Below the pieces are notes generated by a model. That model worked only from the letters and a program-made list of their open reading frames with translations. It was not told where the DNA came from and did not search any database. Positions 16,345 to 25,147 of a stretch of DNA of 64,000 nt are shown one piece after another. How positions within the stretch are numbered: the first letter of the stretch is position 1; each line of letters begins with the position of its first letter. The translations under genes and the position numbers were made by a program. This DNA comes from Lentibacter sp. (lineage in GTDB: Bacteria > Pseudomonadota > Alphaproteobacteria > Rhodobacterales > Rhodobacteraceae): NCBI GenBank assembly GCA_016744435.1, contig JADGEJ010000010.1, forward strand, positions 1 through 64,000, read 5' to 3'.

Positions 16345-17241
16345 TCAAGGGGCCGTCAGCACATACTCGACAAGCTCGCTGGTTTGCAGTGGGTTAAAAT
16401 TATTGTCACTCACCATGGTCAGGCGAGTCTGCCCGTCAGGGGCCTGCCAGACGCTTATCCCCTCAAGGTTGTCATGCTGCCAGAAGCGTGTAAGCAGCAG
16501 CACTTCTTCGTTTGAGAGCCGCCCGTTTTCCCAGCGAAACCTTCGCACACGGCTTCGAAAGCCACTGAGGAAGTAGTCCCGCTCAAGCAGATAAAACGCG
16601 CCGTTTGGTCCAAAGTCTGCACCTACAGGCAAGAACGCGCCCCGCCTTGGCACAGCGGCAGACTGCTCCCAGTTTTCGCCACTATACACAAAGAGCGGAA
16701 ACGGACGACTCATCGCTCCGGAGCGCTCAGGGAGCGTGAGCAGTTGGCCTTCCGGGCTTAGCGCAAGCGCCTCAAGGCCCGAATTTGATTGCAGCGCCTG
16801 AAAGCCGAGTGGCACAGGCAATTGGGCAACCAACGCTCCAGTCATGTCATACCGGACAACCCGATGCTGGCCCTCAAACGAGATCAGAACTGAACCATCT
16901 TCAGAGAGCACTAGCCCTTCAGAATCACGGTTCTCGGGCAGGAGTGGTGTTCCATCATCTGCACTAAGCAGCACGTCTTCACTCCACCTAACACCTTCCA
17001 GCACACCGTCAGGACCTCGCGACAGAACCGCCCTGAAGAGCACGCCTCTGTCGCCAATTGCCACCAGTGCGCGGCCATTCTGCGTCACTTCGATACCCGA
17101 CAGCCCTCCGACCAGATGACTGTCAGGATCAACCTTGAAAGAGGCTGAATACCTTAGGCCATTCTCGTGGCTTGAAGCCCAATAAGTGTAGAGGCCAAGC
17201 CCCAGTACCGCGCTTAGCGCGACTGCAAAACACCAACGCAT
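16345..17241 (-). CDS. Esterase-like activity of phytase family protein (exported)
   Basis: A 298-residue beta-propeller-type protein with an N-terminal membrane/signal segment (MRWCFAVALSAVLGLGLYTY), probably periplasmic or membrane-anchored. The phytase-like esterase family (PF13449) features are visible: LVGGLSGIEVTQNGRALVAI early, IGDRG, then ENRDSEGLVLSEDG and SGLEALALSPEG. DFGPNGAFYLLERDY and HDNLEGISVW lie near the end. These acidic/Gly motifs are the conserved blades. The true substrate of the family is not settled. The start overlaps the end of mepA by 28 bases, so they are one operon. Confidence 0.82.
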   Translation of the reverse strand: MRWCFAVALSAVLGLGLYTYWASSHENGLRYSASFKVDPDSHLVGGLSGIEVTQNGRALVAIGDRGVLFRAVLSRGPDGVLEGVRWSEDVLLSADDGTPLLPENRDSEGLVLSEDGSVLISFEGQHRVVRYDMTGALVAQLPVPLGFQALQSNSGLEALALSPEGQLLTLPERSGAMSRPFPLFVYSGENWEQSAAVPRRGAFLPVGADFGPNGAFYLLERDYFLSGFRSRVRRFRWENGRLSNEEVLLLTRFWQHDNLEGISVWQAPDGQTRLTMVSDNNFNPLQTSELVEYVLTAP

Positions 17242-18125
17242 TGATTAGGCAAATCAGACAGAGTGTATTCACGGCGTTTTTTAGCGGGCTTCGCGTTCGG
17301 ATCTGGGGGCGGTGGGTTGAGGATGTTGTTCACCCATGTTTGCGCATCGGCACAGCCGTCGCCTGCGGGGGGCGGTGACTGGTTTTTACAGCCCTTGCTG
17401 CCTTTCGGGCAATTCAACCGCACATGGAAATGGTAGTGGTGTCCCCACCATGGCCTGATTTTACGCAGCCAAGCACGGTCGCCTTTTTCTTCTTTGCACA
17501 TCCGAACCTTTGCTCCGGGGAACACGAAGATACGCGCCACACGCTTGTCTTTTGCAGCGGCTTTCATGATCTCCATATGGGCGCGGGTGTAGTTATCGTT
17601 GGTGTAAGCCCCGTTCGCACGGCGCAACGAAATCGACGACAGATTCTCGCGCTCCTTGGTGCTCAGATTGAGGCGTTTTGGAGGATACATCCAAACGTCG
17701 ACATCAAGCCCGATCTGGTGTGAGCGGTGGCCTGACAGCATCGGCCCGCCACGTGGCTGGCTCATGTCGCCCACGTAGAGCCCCGCCCAACCGGGTTGCT
17801 GAGCCGCTTTCTGTGACAGGCTCTGCACAAAGTCCACCAGCTCAGGGTGGCCCCAATTGCGGTTCCGGCTCAGGCGCATGGCTTGCCACGTGGGGCCAGT
17901 TTCCGCCAATTGCACGCCCCCCGCAAAGCACCCCTTCGCGTAAGACCCGTAAGACGCAGGCTTCTGTTGAGACCCTGCCTTTTTCTCACCGAACAAGAAC
18001 TTTGCGACTTTCCCGCCGAGCTCCGAGGAGACTTGGTAAACGCTCTCAGCGCTTACCTTTGTCGGCTTACCGCCGCCACACCCCGCCAACAACGCAATCA
18101 CAAACACAACACACAGTTTTTTCAC
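17214..18125 (-). CDS. mepA: Penicillin-insensitive murein endopeptidase
   Basis: LAS-family zinc endopeptidase that cuts D-Ala-meso-DAP cross-links in peptidoglycan. MKKLCVVFVIALLAGC is a lipoprotein signal, so the enzyme should be lipid-anchored, unlike soluble E. coli MepA. Zinc and catalytic motifs are intact: LSGHRSHQIGLDVDVW (His and Asp ligands) and WWGHHYHFHVRL (HxH). Cysteines (CFAGG, CPKGSKGC, CADAQ, CVGVL) match the family's disulfides. Start: GTG at 18125, eight bases after AGGAG, which lies inside the end of the MFS gene; the GTG at 18143 is less likely. Length 303. Confidence 0.93.
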   Translation of the reverse strand: MKKLCVVFVIALLAGCGGGKPTKVSAESVYQVSSELGGKVAKFLFGEKKAGSQQKPASYGSYAKGCFAGGVQLAETGPTWQAMRLSRNRNWGHPELVDFVQSLSQKAAQQPGWAGLYVGDMSQPRGGPMLSGHRSHQIGLDVDVWMYPPKRLNLSTKERENLSSISLRRANGAYTNDNYTRAHMEIMKAAAKDKRVARIFVFPGAKVRMCKEEKGDRAWLRKIRPWWGHHYHFHVRLNCPKGSKGCKNQSPPPAGDGCADAQTWVNNILNPPPPDPNAKPAKKRREYTLSDLPNQCVGVLQSR

Positions 18126-18129
18126 GGGT

Positions 18130-19503
18130 CTAGCTCCTGTCACCTTCTGGTTTGACCCATCGTAGCAGGATCAACCCGATAATAAAGAGGCCAATAACCG
18201 GCGAAACTCCAAGCCGCGCACTTCCCGTCAGCCCTGTGGTGATACCGATAAGGAATGGGGCCAAGAAAGCAGTGGCCCGCCCCGTGAGGCCGTAAAGACC
18301 AAAGCTTTCAGTAGGGGCCTCGGGCTTCGCGTGGCGCACCATGAGCGACCGAGACGCCGCCTGCAACGTCCCGCCAAGCCCGCCAATTAGCGCGCCACAT
18401 ATGTAGAACATGATGTCGGGCAGTTGTGAGCCTTCAGCGAGCGGAATACCGAAAAACATCTCACGCGACATTGAGACGATGGTGACACACACCGCTATCA
18501 AGATCCAAATCCCCCCGATTATCACTGGCTTCGGCCCCAGCCGGCCATCAAGCCTGCCGCCTACGTAGCTAAAGAACACCGCTGAAATCCCACCGATAAT
18601 GCCAAACACAGCGATCTGAGTGATCTCCCAATTGAGCACCAGCTTTGCGTAAACGCCACCAAAGCTATAAAGCCCATTGAGTGCGTCGCGATAAAACATT
18701 GACGAGCCAAGATAGGCCGCAAGGCTCTTGTTTTTCTTCAGCCCATTAAGAGACCGAGCAAGTGAAGCGAAGGCCGCCGAAATACTGGGCCTATGTGCGT
18801 CACGAGTATCGTCTTTCACCCAAAGAAAATAGGGGATCATGAAGGCTGCATACCAAATAGCAACAAGAGGCCCGACGATGCGGGTGCCCTCGCGCTCCGA
18901 GGCATCTAGCCCAAAGGCGGGATCGAGCTTCAAGATCGTTTTCCCACCCTCCATTTCCATGAAAAAGAGCAGCATAATGAAGAGCGCTATGATGCCACCC
19001 AAGTAACCGAAGGCAAAACCAGAGCCCGATATTTTCCCAATGTCCTTATCGCTGGTCAAAGACGGCAATTGCGAGTTGATGAAAATCAGCGCCCACTCAG
19101 CCCCGATAAAGCCAATGCCAAAGGCGCCTAGCCCCCACCAAAGGTTGGAACCATCAGGCAGCATATACCAAAGCGAAAACGCCCCAACCACGTAGAGGGT
19201 AGAAAAGCCAAACACCCAAGGCACACGCCGCCCCGAGCTGTCAGCTAGTGCGCCCAGAAACGGCGCACCAAGGCCAATGAACAGCCCTACAATGCTGAGC
19301 GCGAACGACCACATACTCTGCGCCTGCGCATCGGCGGCCTTCTCATCAAGCCCAGTTCCCATGAAGTACTCAGCAGCAACACCTGCAAAAAATGGGCCGA
19401 AGATAAACGTAACCAACAATGTATGGTAAGGCTGACTGGCCCAGTCAAAAAAATACCAGCCCCAGATACGTTTGCGCGACGCGGCCTCAGATGTCTTGTG
19501 CAT
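18130..19503 (-). CDS. MFS transporter, Atg22/UMF1-like
   Basis: Major-facilitator permease of 457 residues with twelve hydrophobic stretches. The N-terminal RIWGWYFFDWASQPYHTLL pattern and the loop GAPFLGALADSSGRRVPW (MFS motif A) are typical of the UMF1/Atg22-like branch. GGLDGRLGPKP-like sequence at YVGGRLDGRLGPKPV repeats the motif in the second half. Substrate unknown; yeast Atg22 exports amino acids from the vacuole, but that does not transfer to bacteria with confidence. Start: ATG at 19503 preceded by a GGGGGG run; the longer frame reaching 19635 looks non-coding. It heads the operon MFS-mepA-phytase-like protein and is divergent from yggT. Confidence 0.85.
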   Translation of the reverse strand: MHKTSEAASRKRIWGWYFFDWASQPYHTLLVTFIFGPFFAGVAAEYFMGTGLDEKAADAQAQSMWSFALSIVGLFIGLGAPFLGALADSSGRRVPWVFGFSTLYVVGAFSLWYMLPDGSNLWWGLGAFGIGFIGAEWALIFINSQLPSLTSDKDIGKISGSGFAFGYLGGIIALFIMLLFFMEMEGGKTILKLDPAFGLDASEREGTRIVGPLVAIWYAAFMIPYFLWVKDDTRDAHRPSISAAFASLARSLNGLKKNKSLAAYLGSSMFYRDALNGLYSFGGVYAKLVLNWEITQIAVFGIIGGISAVFFSYVGGRLDGRLGPKPVIIGGIWILIAVCVTIVSMSREMFFGIPLAEGSQLPDIMFYICGALIGGLGGTLQAASRSLMVRHAKPEAPTESFGLYGLTGRATAFLAPFLIGITTGLTGSARLGVSPVIGLFIIGLILLRWVKPEGDRS

Positions 19504-19652
19504 GTAGTCCCCCCAATGCTGGCGCAAACTAGACAGACAAAACCTGCCCACGCAAGCCTCAGCTTTTAATCCACTGCATTTGGCAACGGTTTCTTGTTCT
19601 TTTACCATCGTAGGCCTACCTATTGGGTAACCCACATAGAAAGGCGCGCCAC

Positions 19653-19928
19653 ATGGCTATCGCAGGCCCGATATTCCTGATCCTCGACATCGCATATTTT
19701 TTGCTACTCGCTCATATTATCATCAGTTGGCTTATCAGTTTTCAGGTGCTCAACCTCGGACAGCCGATAGTGGCGCAAATTTGGCAGGGCCTCAGCCGCT
19801 TGTTCGAGCCTATTTACACGCCGATCCGTCGCATTCTGCCAGACACTCGTCCGCTTGATCTGGCCCCGCTGATCGTCTTCATCATCATCATTTCACTGCG
19901 CGACTTCATCGTGCCTTCGATGCTCTGA
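19653..19928 (+). CDS. YggT family membrane protein
   Basis: A 91-residue protein with two hydrophobic segments: GPIFLILDIAYFLLLAHIII near the start and LAPLIVFIIIISLRDFIV at the end. Between them is the family loop RLFEPIYTPIRRILPDTRPLDLAPL. In other bacteria YggT proteins have been tied to cell division/FtsZ placement and osmotic stress; the molecular role is unsettled. AAAGG about ten bases upstream supports the ATG at 19653. It is near recQ on the same strand but 78 bases apart, so an operon is possible but not certain. Confidence 0.88.
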   Translation: MAIAGPIFLILDIAYFLLLAHIIISWLISFQVLNLGQPIVAQIWQGLSRLFEPIYTPIRRILPDTRPLDLAPLIVFIIIISLRDFIVPSML

Positions 19929-20006
19929 TCAGCAGCAACGCCTTGCACTTGCGGCGCGCAAATGTGAAACCGAAACACACCTCACATACGGGCAAACGCA
20001 GCAGAC

Positions 20007-22046
20007 ATGCAGCAGGCGAATAAACTTCTAAAAGACGTGTTCGGCTTTGATGGCTTCCGCATGGGCCAGGAAGAGATCGTTCAGTCGGTCGCCAATGGTG
20101 AAAACGTGTTGGCGATCATGCCAACTGGCGGCGGCAAGTCGCTTTGTTTCCAGCTCCCAGCCCTGCTCAACGACGGTGTAACACTGGTTATCTCTCCGCT
20201 GATCGCCCTCATGCGCGACCAGGTGGCAGGCCTACAGCAAGCCGGTGTCGAGGCTGGTGCGATCACCTCAGCCAACTCTGAAGCCGAGAATGATGCGGTT
20301 GTACTGGCTCTGCGCGAACGGCGTCTCAAACTACTCTATTTAGCGCCCGAAAGGCTTTCCTCTTTTGTCACCAAATCACTGCTGCGCGACGCCAATGTGA
20401 GCCTGATTGCGGTTGATGAGGCGCATTGCGTCAGCCAATGGGGGCACGACTTTCGGCCTGACTATCTGCGCATCGGCGAATTGCGCCAGTTTCTCAACGT
20501 CCCGCTAGCGGCCTTCACGGCAACGGCAGATGAGGAGACGCGGGGCGAGATTGTAGAGCGCCTTTTTGATGGCAGGCAGCCAACAACGTTCCTGAAAGGC
20601 TTTGATCGGCCCAACATTCACCTCGCGTTCGCCGCCAAGAACAAGCCCCGCCAACAGATCACCAGTTTTGCTGCCGCGCGCCGCGGGCAATGTGGCATCG
20701 TCTACTGCGCAACCCGGGCCAAAACTGAAGGTCTTGCCAAGGCCCTGCGCGATGAAGGCCACAACGCCCGACACTATCACGGCGCGATGGACCCTTCCGA
20801 GCGGCGCGATGTCGAACGCCGCTTCAACGTTGAGGATGATCTCATCGTCGTCGCCACCATCGCCTTCGGAATGGGAGTTGATAAGCCAGACATTCGCTGG
20901 GTCGCCCACGCTGACTTGCCTAAGTCTGTTGAGGGCTATTATCAGGAAATCGGACGCGCGGGGCGCGATGGCGCGCGCGCCGAAGCCTACACACTTTATG
21001 GCCAGGAAGACATCCGCCTGCGCCGCGCGCAAATCGACGAAGGCCTCGCCCCCGCGGACCGCCAGGAAGCCGACCATGCTCGCCTCAACGCCTTGTTGGG
21101 CCTAGCCGAAGCGCTGGGCTGCCGCCGCAAATTGTTGTTAGGGTACTTTGGCGAAACAGCTGAAGATTGCGGCAACTGTGATCTTTGCGAAAATCCGCCC
21201 GAAACCTTTGACGGAACCCAAGATGCTCGCAAAGCTCTTTCTGCCGTTTTGCGCACGGAAGAACGCTTTGGGGCTGGCCACATCGCCGACGTTCTGACAG
21301 GCAAGCTAACAGACAAAGTCGCGCAATTTGGCCACGACGCACTTCCGACATTCGGCGTCGGTCGCGAGCATACTGCACCCCAGTGGCAGATGATCATTCG
21401 TCAACTCATGGGCCACGATTTCTTGCGCCCAGATCCCTCTCGCCATGGTGCATTGCGTATTACCCTGAAGGCCCATCCTCTGCTCAAAGGTGAAGCGCCC
21501 GTCATGCTGCGCAAAGACGTGCTGAAGCCAACGTCGAGTGGCCCGAAAGTGCGAGCATTGGTCTCCGACGAAGATGCGCCTTTGTTTTCAGCCCTCAAAG
21601 CCAAGCGACGCTACCTCGCCGACACTGCATCTCTCCCAGCATATATAGTTTTCAACGACAAAACACTGATCGAAATGGCCAAACGCAAGCCCACTAGCCT
21701 TGACGAAATGGCGATGATTGGCGGCGTCGGTGCCAAAAAGCTCGAGAAGTATGGCCGCGAGTTTCTATCTGTCATCATTGGTGACACGCCCAAGCAACAC
21801 CCGACCCGCGCCAAACTTGCGGTCAGCGACGCGGGCGCGCTGTTTGACCAACTCCAAGACGCACAAACCGATCTTAACCGAGGCAGCGACGGCACTGAAA
21901 AACCGCTCAGTTGCCCCACTACAATGTTAGCGAAGCTTGCAAAAATGAAACCCCAAAGTCTGAATGATATTGAACGCCTCATCGGCACCAAGCGCGCCGA
22001 ACGCTTTGGCGATGCCTTTCTTGAGCGCATAAAACAGGACCGATAG
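20007..22046 (+). CDS. recQ: ATP-dependent DNA helicase RecQ
   Basis: 3'-5' helicase for recombination and fork repair, 679 residues. PTGGGKSLCFQLPAL is Walker A, AVDEAHCVSQWGHDFRPDY contains the DEAH box and the RecQ-specific aromatic loop, FTATAD is motif III, and YYQEIGRAGRDG is motif VI. The zinc-binding helical subdomain follows (CRRKLLLGYFGE with CGNCDLC), then the winged-helix region and an HRDC domain (about residues 535-600, LPAYIVFNDKTLIEMAKRKP, MIGGVGAKKLEKYG). A further HRDC-like segment closes the protein (TMLAKLAKMKPQSLNDIERL), which E. coli RecQ lacks. yaaA starts three bases after the stop codon, so the two are co-transcribed. Confidence 0.96.
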   Translation: MQQANKLLKDVFGFDGFRMGQEEIVQSVANGENVLAIMPTGGGKSLCFQLPALLNDGVTLVISPLIALMRDQVAGLQQAGVEAGAITSANSEAENDAVVLALRERRLKLLYLAPERLSSFVTKSLLRDANVSLIAVDEAHCVSQWGHDFRPDYLRIGELRQFLNVPLAAFTATADEETRGEIVERLFDGRQPTTFLKGFDRPNIHLAFAAKNKPRQQITSFAAARRGQCGIVYCATRAKTEGLAKALRDEGHNARHYHGAMDPSERRDVERRFNVEDDLIVVATIAFGMGVDKPDIRWVAHADLPKSVEGYYQEIGRAGRDGARAEAYTLYGQEDIRLRRAQIDEGLAPADRQEADHARLNALLGLAEALGCRRKLLLGYFGETAEDCGNCDLCENPPETFDGTQDARKALSAVLRTEERFGAGHIADVLTGKLTDKVAQFGHDALPTFGVGREHTAPQWQMIIRQLMGHDFLRPDPSRHGALRITLKAHPLLKGEAPVMLRKDVLKPTSSGPKVRALVSDEDAPLFSALKAKRRYLADTASLPAYIVFNDKTLIEMAKRKPTSLDEMAMIGGVGAKKLEKYGREFLSVIIGDTPKQHPTRAKLAVSDAGALFDQLQDAQTDLNRGSDGTEKPLSCPTTMLAKLAKMKPQSLNDIERLIGTKRAERFGDAFLERIKQDR

Positions 22047-22049
22047 AGT

Positions 22050-22805
22050 ATGATCACACTGATTTCCCCCGCCAAGCGCCTGAACGAAACAGCCACGACA
22101 GATCAGCCAGTCACGCAACCTGTTTTTGCGGAGCAAACACAAGAATTGGCGAACGAAGCGCGAAAACTCACAGCCGCTGATCTTGGCAAGCTCATGCATC
22201 TAAGCGACAAGCTAGCTACGCTCAACTACGACCGCTTTCAGGCCTTTGGCGAAATGCAAAAAGCCCCTGCCGCACTGATGTTTGACGGCGACACCTACGC
22301 AGGCCTCGAGGCGCAAAGCCTTGAGCCCGAAGAACTCGCTTTTGCAGCAGATCACTTGCGCATTTTGTCCGGCCTCTACGGCCTTTTGCGCCCGCTTGAC
22401 ATGATCGAGCCCTACCGCCTCGAAATGGGAACGCGCTTTAAAACACCGAAGGGTAAGAATCTCTACGAATTCTGGGGGGCTCAGATATCGGAAGAGTTGA
22501 ACGCTGAAGCCGCCAGAACTGGTGCAAAGGCTATCATTAATTGTGCCAGCCAGGAATATTTTAGCGCAGTTGACACCAATGCCCTTTCCATTCCTGTGAT
22601 CACCCCAATGTTCTACGAAGACCGCCAAACAGGCCCAAAGATCATCAGCTTTTTCGCCAAGAAGGCACGTGGATCTATGGCGCGCTACATTGTTCAACGT
22701 CGGTTGACAGACCCTGCTTCGCTAACCGAATTTGACATTGGAGGGTATCGCTACGAACCGACCCTTTCAAAACCCGGAAAGCCAGCATTTTTGCGCCCCG
22801 AATAG
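22050..22805 (+). CDS. yaaA: Peroxide stress protein YaaA (DUF328)
   Basis: A 251-residue DUF328 protein. E. coli YaaA binds DNA and limits iron-driven damage during hydrogen peroxide stress. Family blocks are clear: MITLISPAKRLNE at the start, LMHLSDKLATLN, LRILSGLYGLLRPLDMIEPYRLEMG in the middle, then INCASQEYF and the closing FFAKKARGSMARYIVQRRL. It is directly downstream of recQ, which links DNA repair with oxidative stress in one transcript. It is convergent with the hybrid kinase, whose stop is only five bases away. Confidence 0.93.
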   Translation: MITLISPAKRLNETATTDQPVTQPVFAEQTQELANEARKLTAADLGKLMHLSDKLATLNYDRFQAFGEMQKAPAALMFDGDTYAGLEAQSLEPEELAFAADHLRILSGLYGLLRPLDMIEPYRLEMGTRFKTPKGKNLYEFWGAQISEELNAEAARTGAKAIINCASQEYFSAVDTNALSIPVITPMFYEDRQTGPKIISFFAKKARGSMARYIVQRRLTDPASLTEFDIGGYRYEPTLSKPGKPAFLRPE

Positions 22806-22809
22806 GCGG

Positions 22810-25011
22810 TTAGGCATCAGAAACTACATCGCGCGCATCAGAGGGCTGATTGCGACCGATTGCTGCAAATATCTCGGCCTTGCGCAGTGGTTTTGTCAAA
22901 AAGTGGTCCATTCCGCAGGATAAAATTTCCTCCTTGTCGCCATTCATTGCGTGGGCTGTAAGGGCAAATATCGGAACATGTACTTCATTGCCGCCTTCAA
23001 GCCCGCGAATCGCGCGCGTGGCTTCTTTGCCGTCCATTTCCGGCATCGAAACATCCATGAAGATCATATCAGGCGCGAACGACTGGTAGAGTTCAACCGC
23101 CTCCTTGCCGTTCTCGGCAAACTTGAGATCTATGTCCAGCGGCTTGACCAATTTTTGAAAAACCAATCGGTTGGTCTTGTTGTCTTCGGCCGCCAACACG
23201 CGCATCGCACGTTCAGAAGGCGCGGTGGCGGGCGTTTCTTCTTTCGCGTCAGCCTCCTGTTCGACCACGCTCAACTGTGGCGCAGATTTTTTCATGGACT
23301 TGCTGACAGTCTCGAGTTTTTCAAGCAGTTTTCGCCGCGAAATGGGTTTGGCAAGTTGGTGAATAGCAAGCTCAGTGTCGGCCTGCTTTTGGAAGGCTCC
23401 CAGCTGGGATGTGAGCAAAACAACTGCACCCTTAAACTCGGCGTCTGCAAGTGCCGAGACCAAGTCGTAACCGGCCATCTCGCTGTCAGCCAGTACAACG
23501 TCAGCGCCTTTCGCCGCAGCTTTCAACACATCTTCAACAGTCTCGCTGATATGGCAGCCAAGGCCCAGCGTTGTAAGCTGACGGGAGATCAAGCTTGCCA
23601 TTTGCTCAGACCGCTCCAACACAATCGCTTTGGACAGCCCTTCGAGACTGTAGGCATCTATCGACTCCGGCTTCCCGAGCGTTGCCAGATTGATCTTGAA
23701 GCCAAAGCTCGAGCCTTTGCCAACTTCGGAATCCACCCAGATTTCACCACCCATCATTCGGATCAGTTTTTGACTGATCGCAAGCCCAAGGCCAGTGCCC
23801 TCATAGCTGCGGTTGGTCGCGTCATCGACTTGATTAAACTCGCCAAACACATGGCCAAGCTTTTCTTGCGGGATGCCGATGCCTGTGTCTTCAACAGTGA
23901 TATGCAACTGTGTTGTCTTCTGCGCGGCATCCCCCACGCCGACAACACGCACCAACACGTGCCCCTCACCCGTGAATTTTATCGCGTTGCCAACGAGATT
24001 GGTGAGGACCTGGCGAATGCGCCCGACATCGCCGTCGAACTGTGTCGGCAAGAACAAGTCATAGTCTACAGCAACGGCAATGCCTTTTTCCTGCGCCACG
24101 GGCTGGAGCAGCATGACCACTTCGTGAATAGCGTTTTCCAGATCAAACGAGTCTGTCAAAAGCAACATCTTCTCAGCATCAAGCTTTGAGTAATCCAATA
24201 CATCGTTGATGATCACCAACAACGCCTCGCCCGAGTTTTTGATAGTCTGAGCAAACAGCTTTTGCTCCTCATCCATCTCGGTTTCGATCAGGAGGTCCGC
24301 CATGCCGACCACCCCGTTCATCGGGGTCCTGATTTCGTGACTCATGTTGGCAAGAAATGCCGACTTGGCGCGCGCGGCGGCCTCGGCCTTGTCGCGCGCT
24401 TCACGCAAGTCCCGCTCGTTGTTCACAGACTCTGTGATGTTATGCGCGAGACTTACAACATCGCCACCATGTCCACGCTGATCAATCAGCTTCACATATT
24501 GCCCATTCCAAAGCCTGATCGTCTCAGGCGCAGGGCTCTGACTTTGCCAGCGCTCAAGCATTCTTGCACGCCAAGCCGCTGGTGACACATCGCCAATGTC
24601 GACAATGCCTTCTTCCGTAAGCAACTGCAGCATTCTGACATATGTCAGCCCTGTTTTTGCTTCCTCAAGTTCTTCAAACACAGCCAAGTAAGACTTGTTG
24701 GCGATGATCATCTCACTTTCGGCGTTGAAAAATGAAAATCCGTCTTCGATTGCCTCGATCGAGGCCCAGAGTCTGCGTTCAGCGATCTCGATTTTTTTAT
24801 GCGCAACAGACAGATCCGATTTCACACGCTGGTTTTCGTCGCGCACGTTTTTCACTTCAGCGCGCGTTTCCACGATCTCTTCGCTCAGCTTCTTGGCATG
24901 TGCACCAAGCTTCTGGTTGGCCGAGAACAGCTCAGCCTGCTTTTGCTCAAGCAGGCGCTCAGCCGAAAGGCGCGCGCGCCTCTCTTGAGTAAGCTTATTG
25001 GCCAGACTCAT
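22810..25011 (-). CDS. Cytosolic hybrid histidine kinase with two receiver domains
   Basis: A 733-residue kinase with no membrane segment. Residues 1-80 are a long charged coiled coil (LANKLTQERRARLSAERLL on), then a PAS-like domain (about 80-195, AIEDGFSFFNAESEMIIANK). HisKA has FLANMSHEIRTPMNG with His225. HATPase boxes are LVGNAIKFT, DTGIGIP and GTGLGL. A first receiver is divergent (VVLADSEMAGYD, LAKPISR). A second, canonical receiver has LAAEDNKTNR and FMDVSMPEMDG with Asp653. With no sensor helix it should sense through the coiled coil/PAS or a partner protein. No cognate regulator is adjacent. The HisKA and receiver segments resemble those of the kinase at 10 kb. Confidence 0.9.
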   Translation of the reverse strand: MSLANKLTQERRARLSAERLLEQKQAELFSANQKLGAHAKKLSEEIVETRAEVKNVRDENQRVKSDLSVAHKKIEIAERRLWASIEAIEDGFSFFNAESEMIIANKSYLAVFEELEEAKTGLTYVRMLQLLTEEGIVDIGDVSPAAWRARMLERWQSQSPAPETIRLWNGQYVKLIDQRGHGGDVVSLAHNITESVNNERDLREARDKAEAAARAKSAFLANMSHEIRTPMNGVVGMADLLIETEMDEEQKLFAQTIKNSGEALLVIINDVLDYSKLDAEKMLLLTDSFDLENAIHEVVMLLQPVAQEKGIAVAVDYDLFLPTQFDGDVGRIRQVLTNLVGNAIKFTGEGHVLVRVVGVGDAAQKTTQLHITVEDTGIGIPQEKLGHVFGEFNQVDDATNRSYEGTGLGLAISQKLIRMMGGEIWVDSEVGKGSSFGFKINLATLGKPESIDAYSLEGLSKAIVLERSEQMASLISRQLTTLGLGCHISETVEDVLKAAAKGADVVLADSEMAGYDLVSALADAEFKGAVVLLTSQLGAFQKQADTELAIHQLAKPISRRKLLEKLETVSKSMKKSAPQLSVVEQEADAKEETPATAPSERAMRVLAAEDNKTNRLVFQKLVKPLDIDLKFAENGKEAVELYQSFAPDMIFMDVSMPEMDGKEATRAIRGLEGGNEVHVPIFALTAHAMNGDKEEILSCGMDHFLTKPLRKAEIFAAIGRNQPSDARDVVSDA

Positions 25012-25147
25012 CTATTCCTCCGCGGGGCTGCTGAAAAGCTGCAGGTAATTTCCCTGAACAGCGTGAATATTGGCTTAACTTTCGGGGTGAATCGTTGCCA
25101 GAGACGGGTTTAGCATGTCACCATGGCAACTAGCTTTGGAGGCCACC

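Noticed and set aside
22951-24189. 412-codon open frame on the plus strand
   Set aside because: Antisense to the second hybrid kinase, with no family resemblance.
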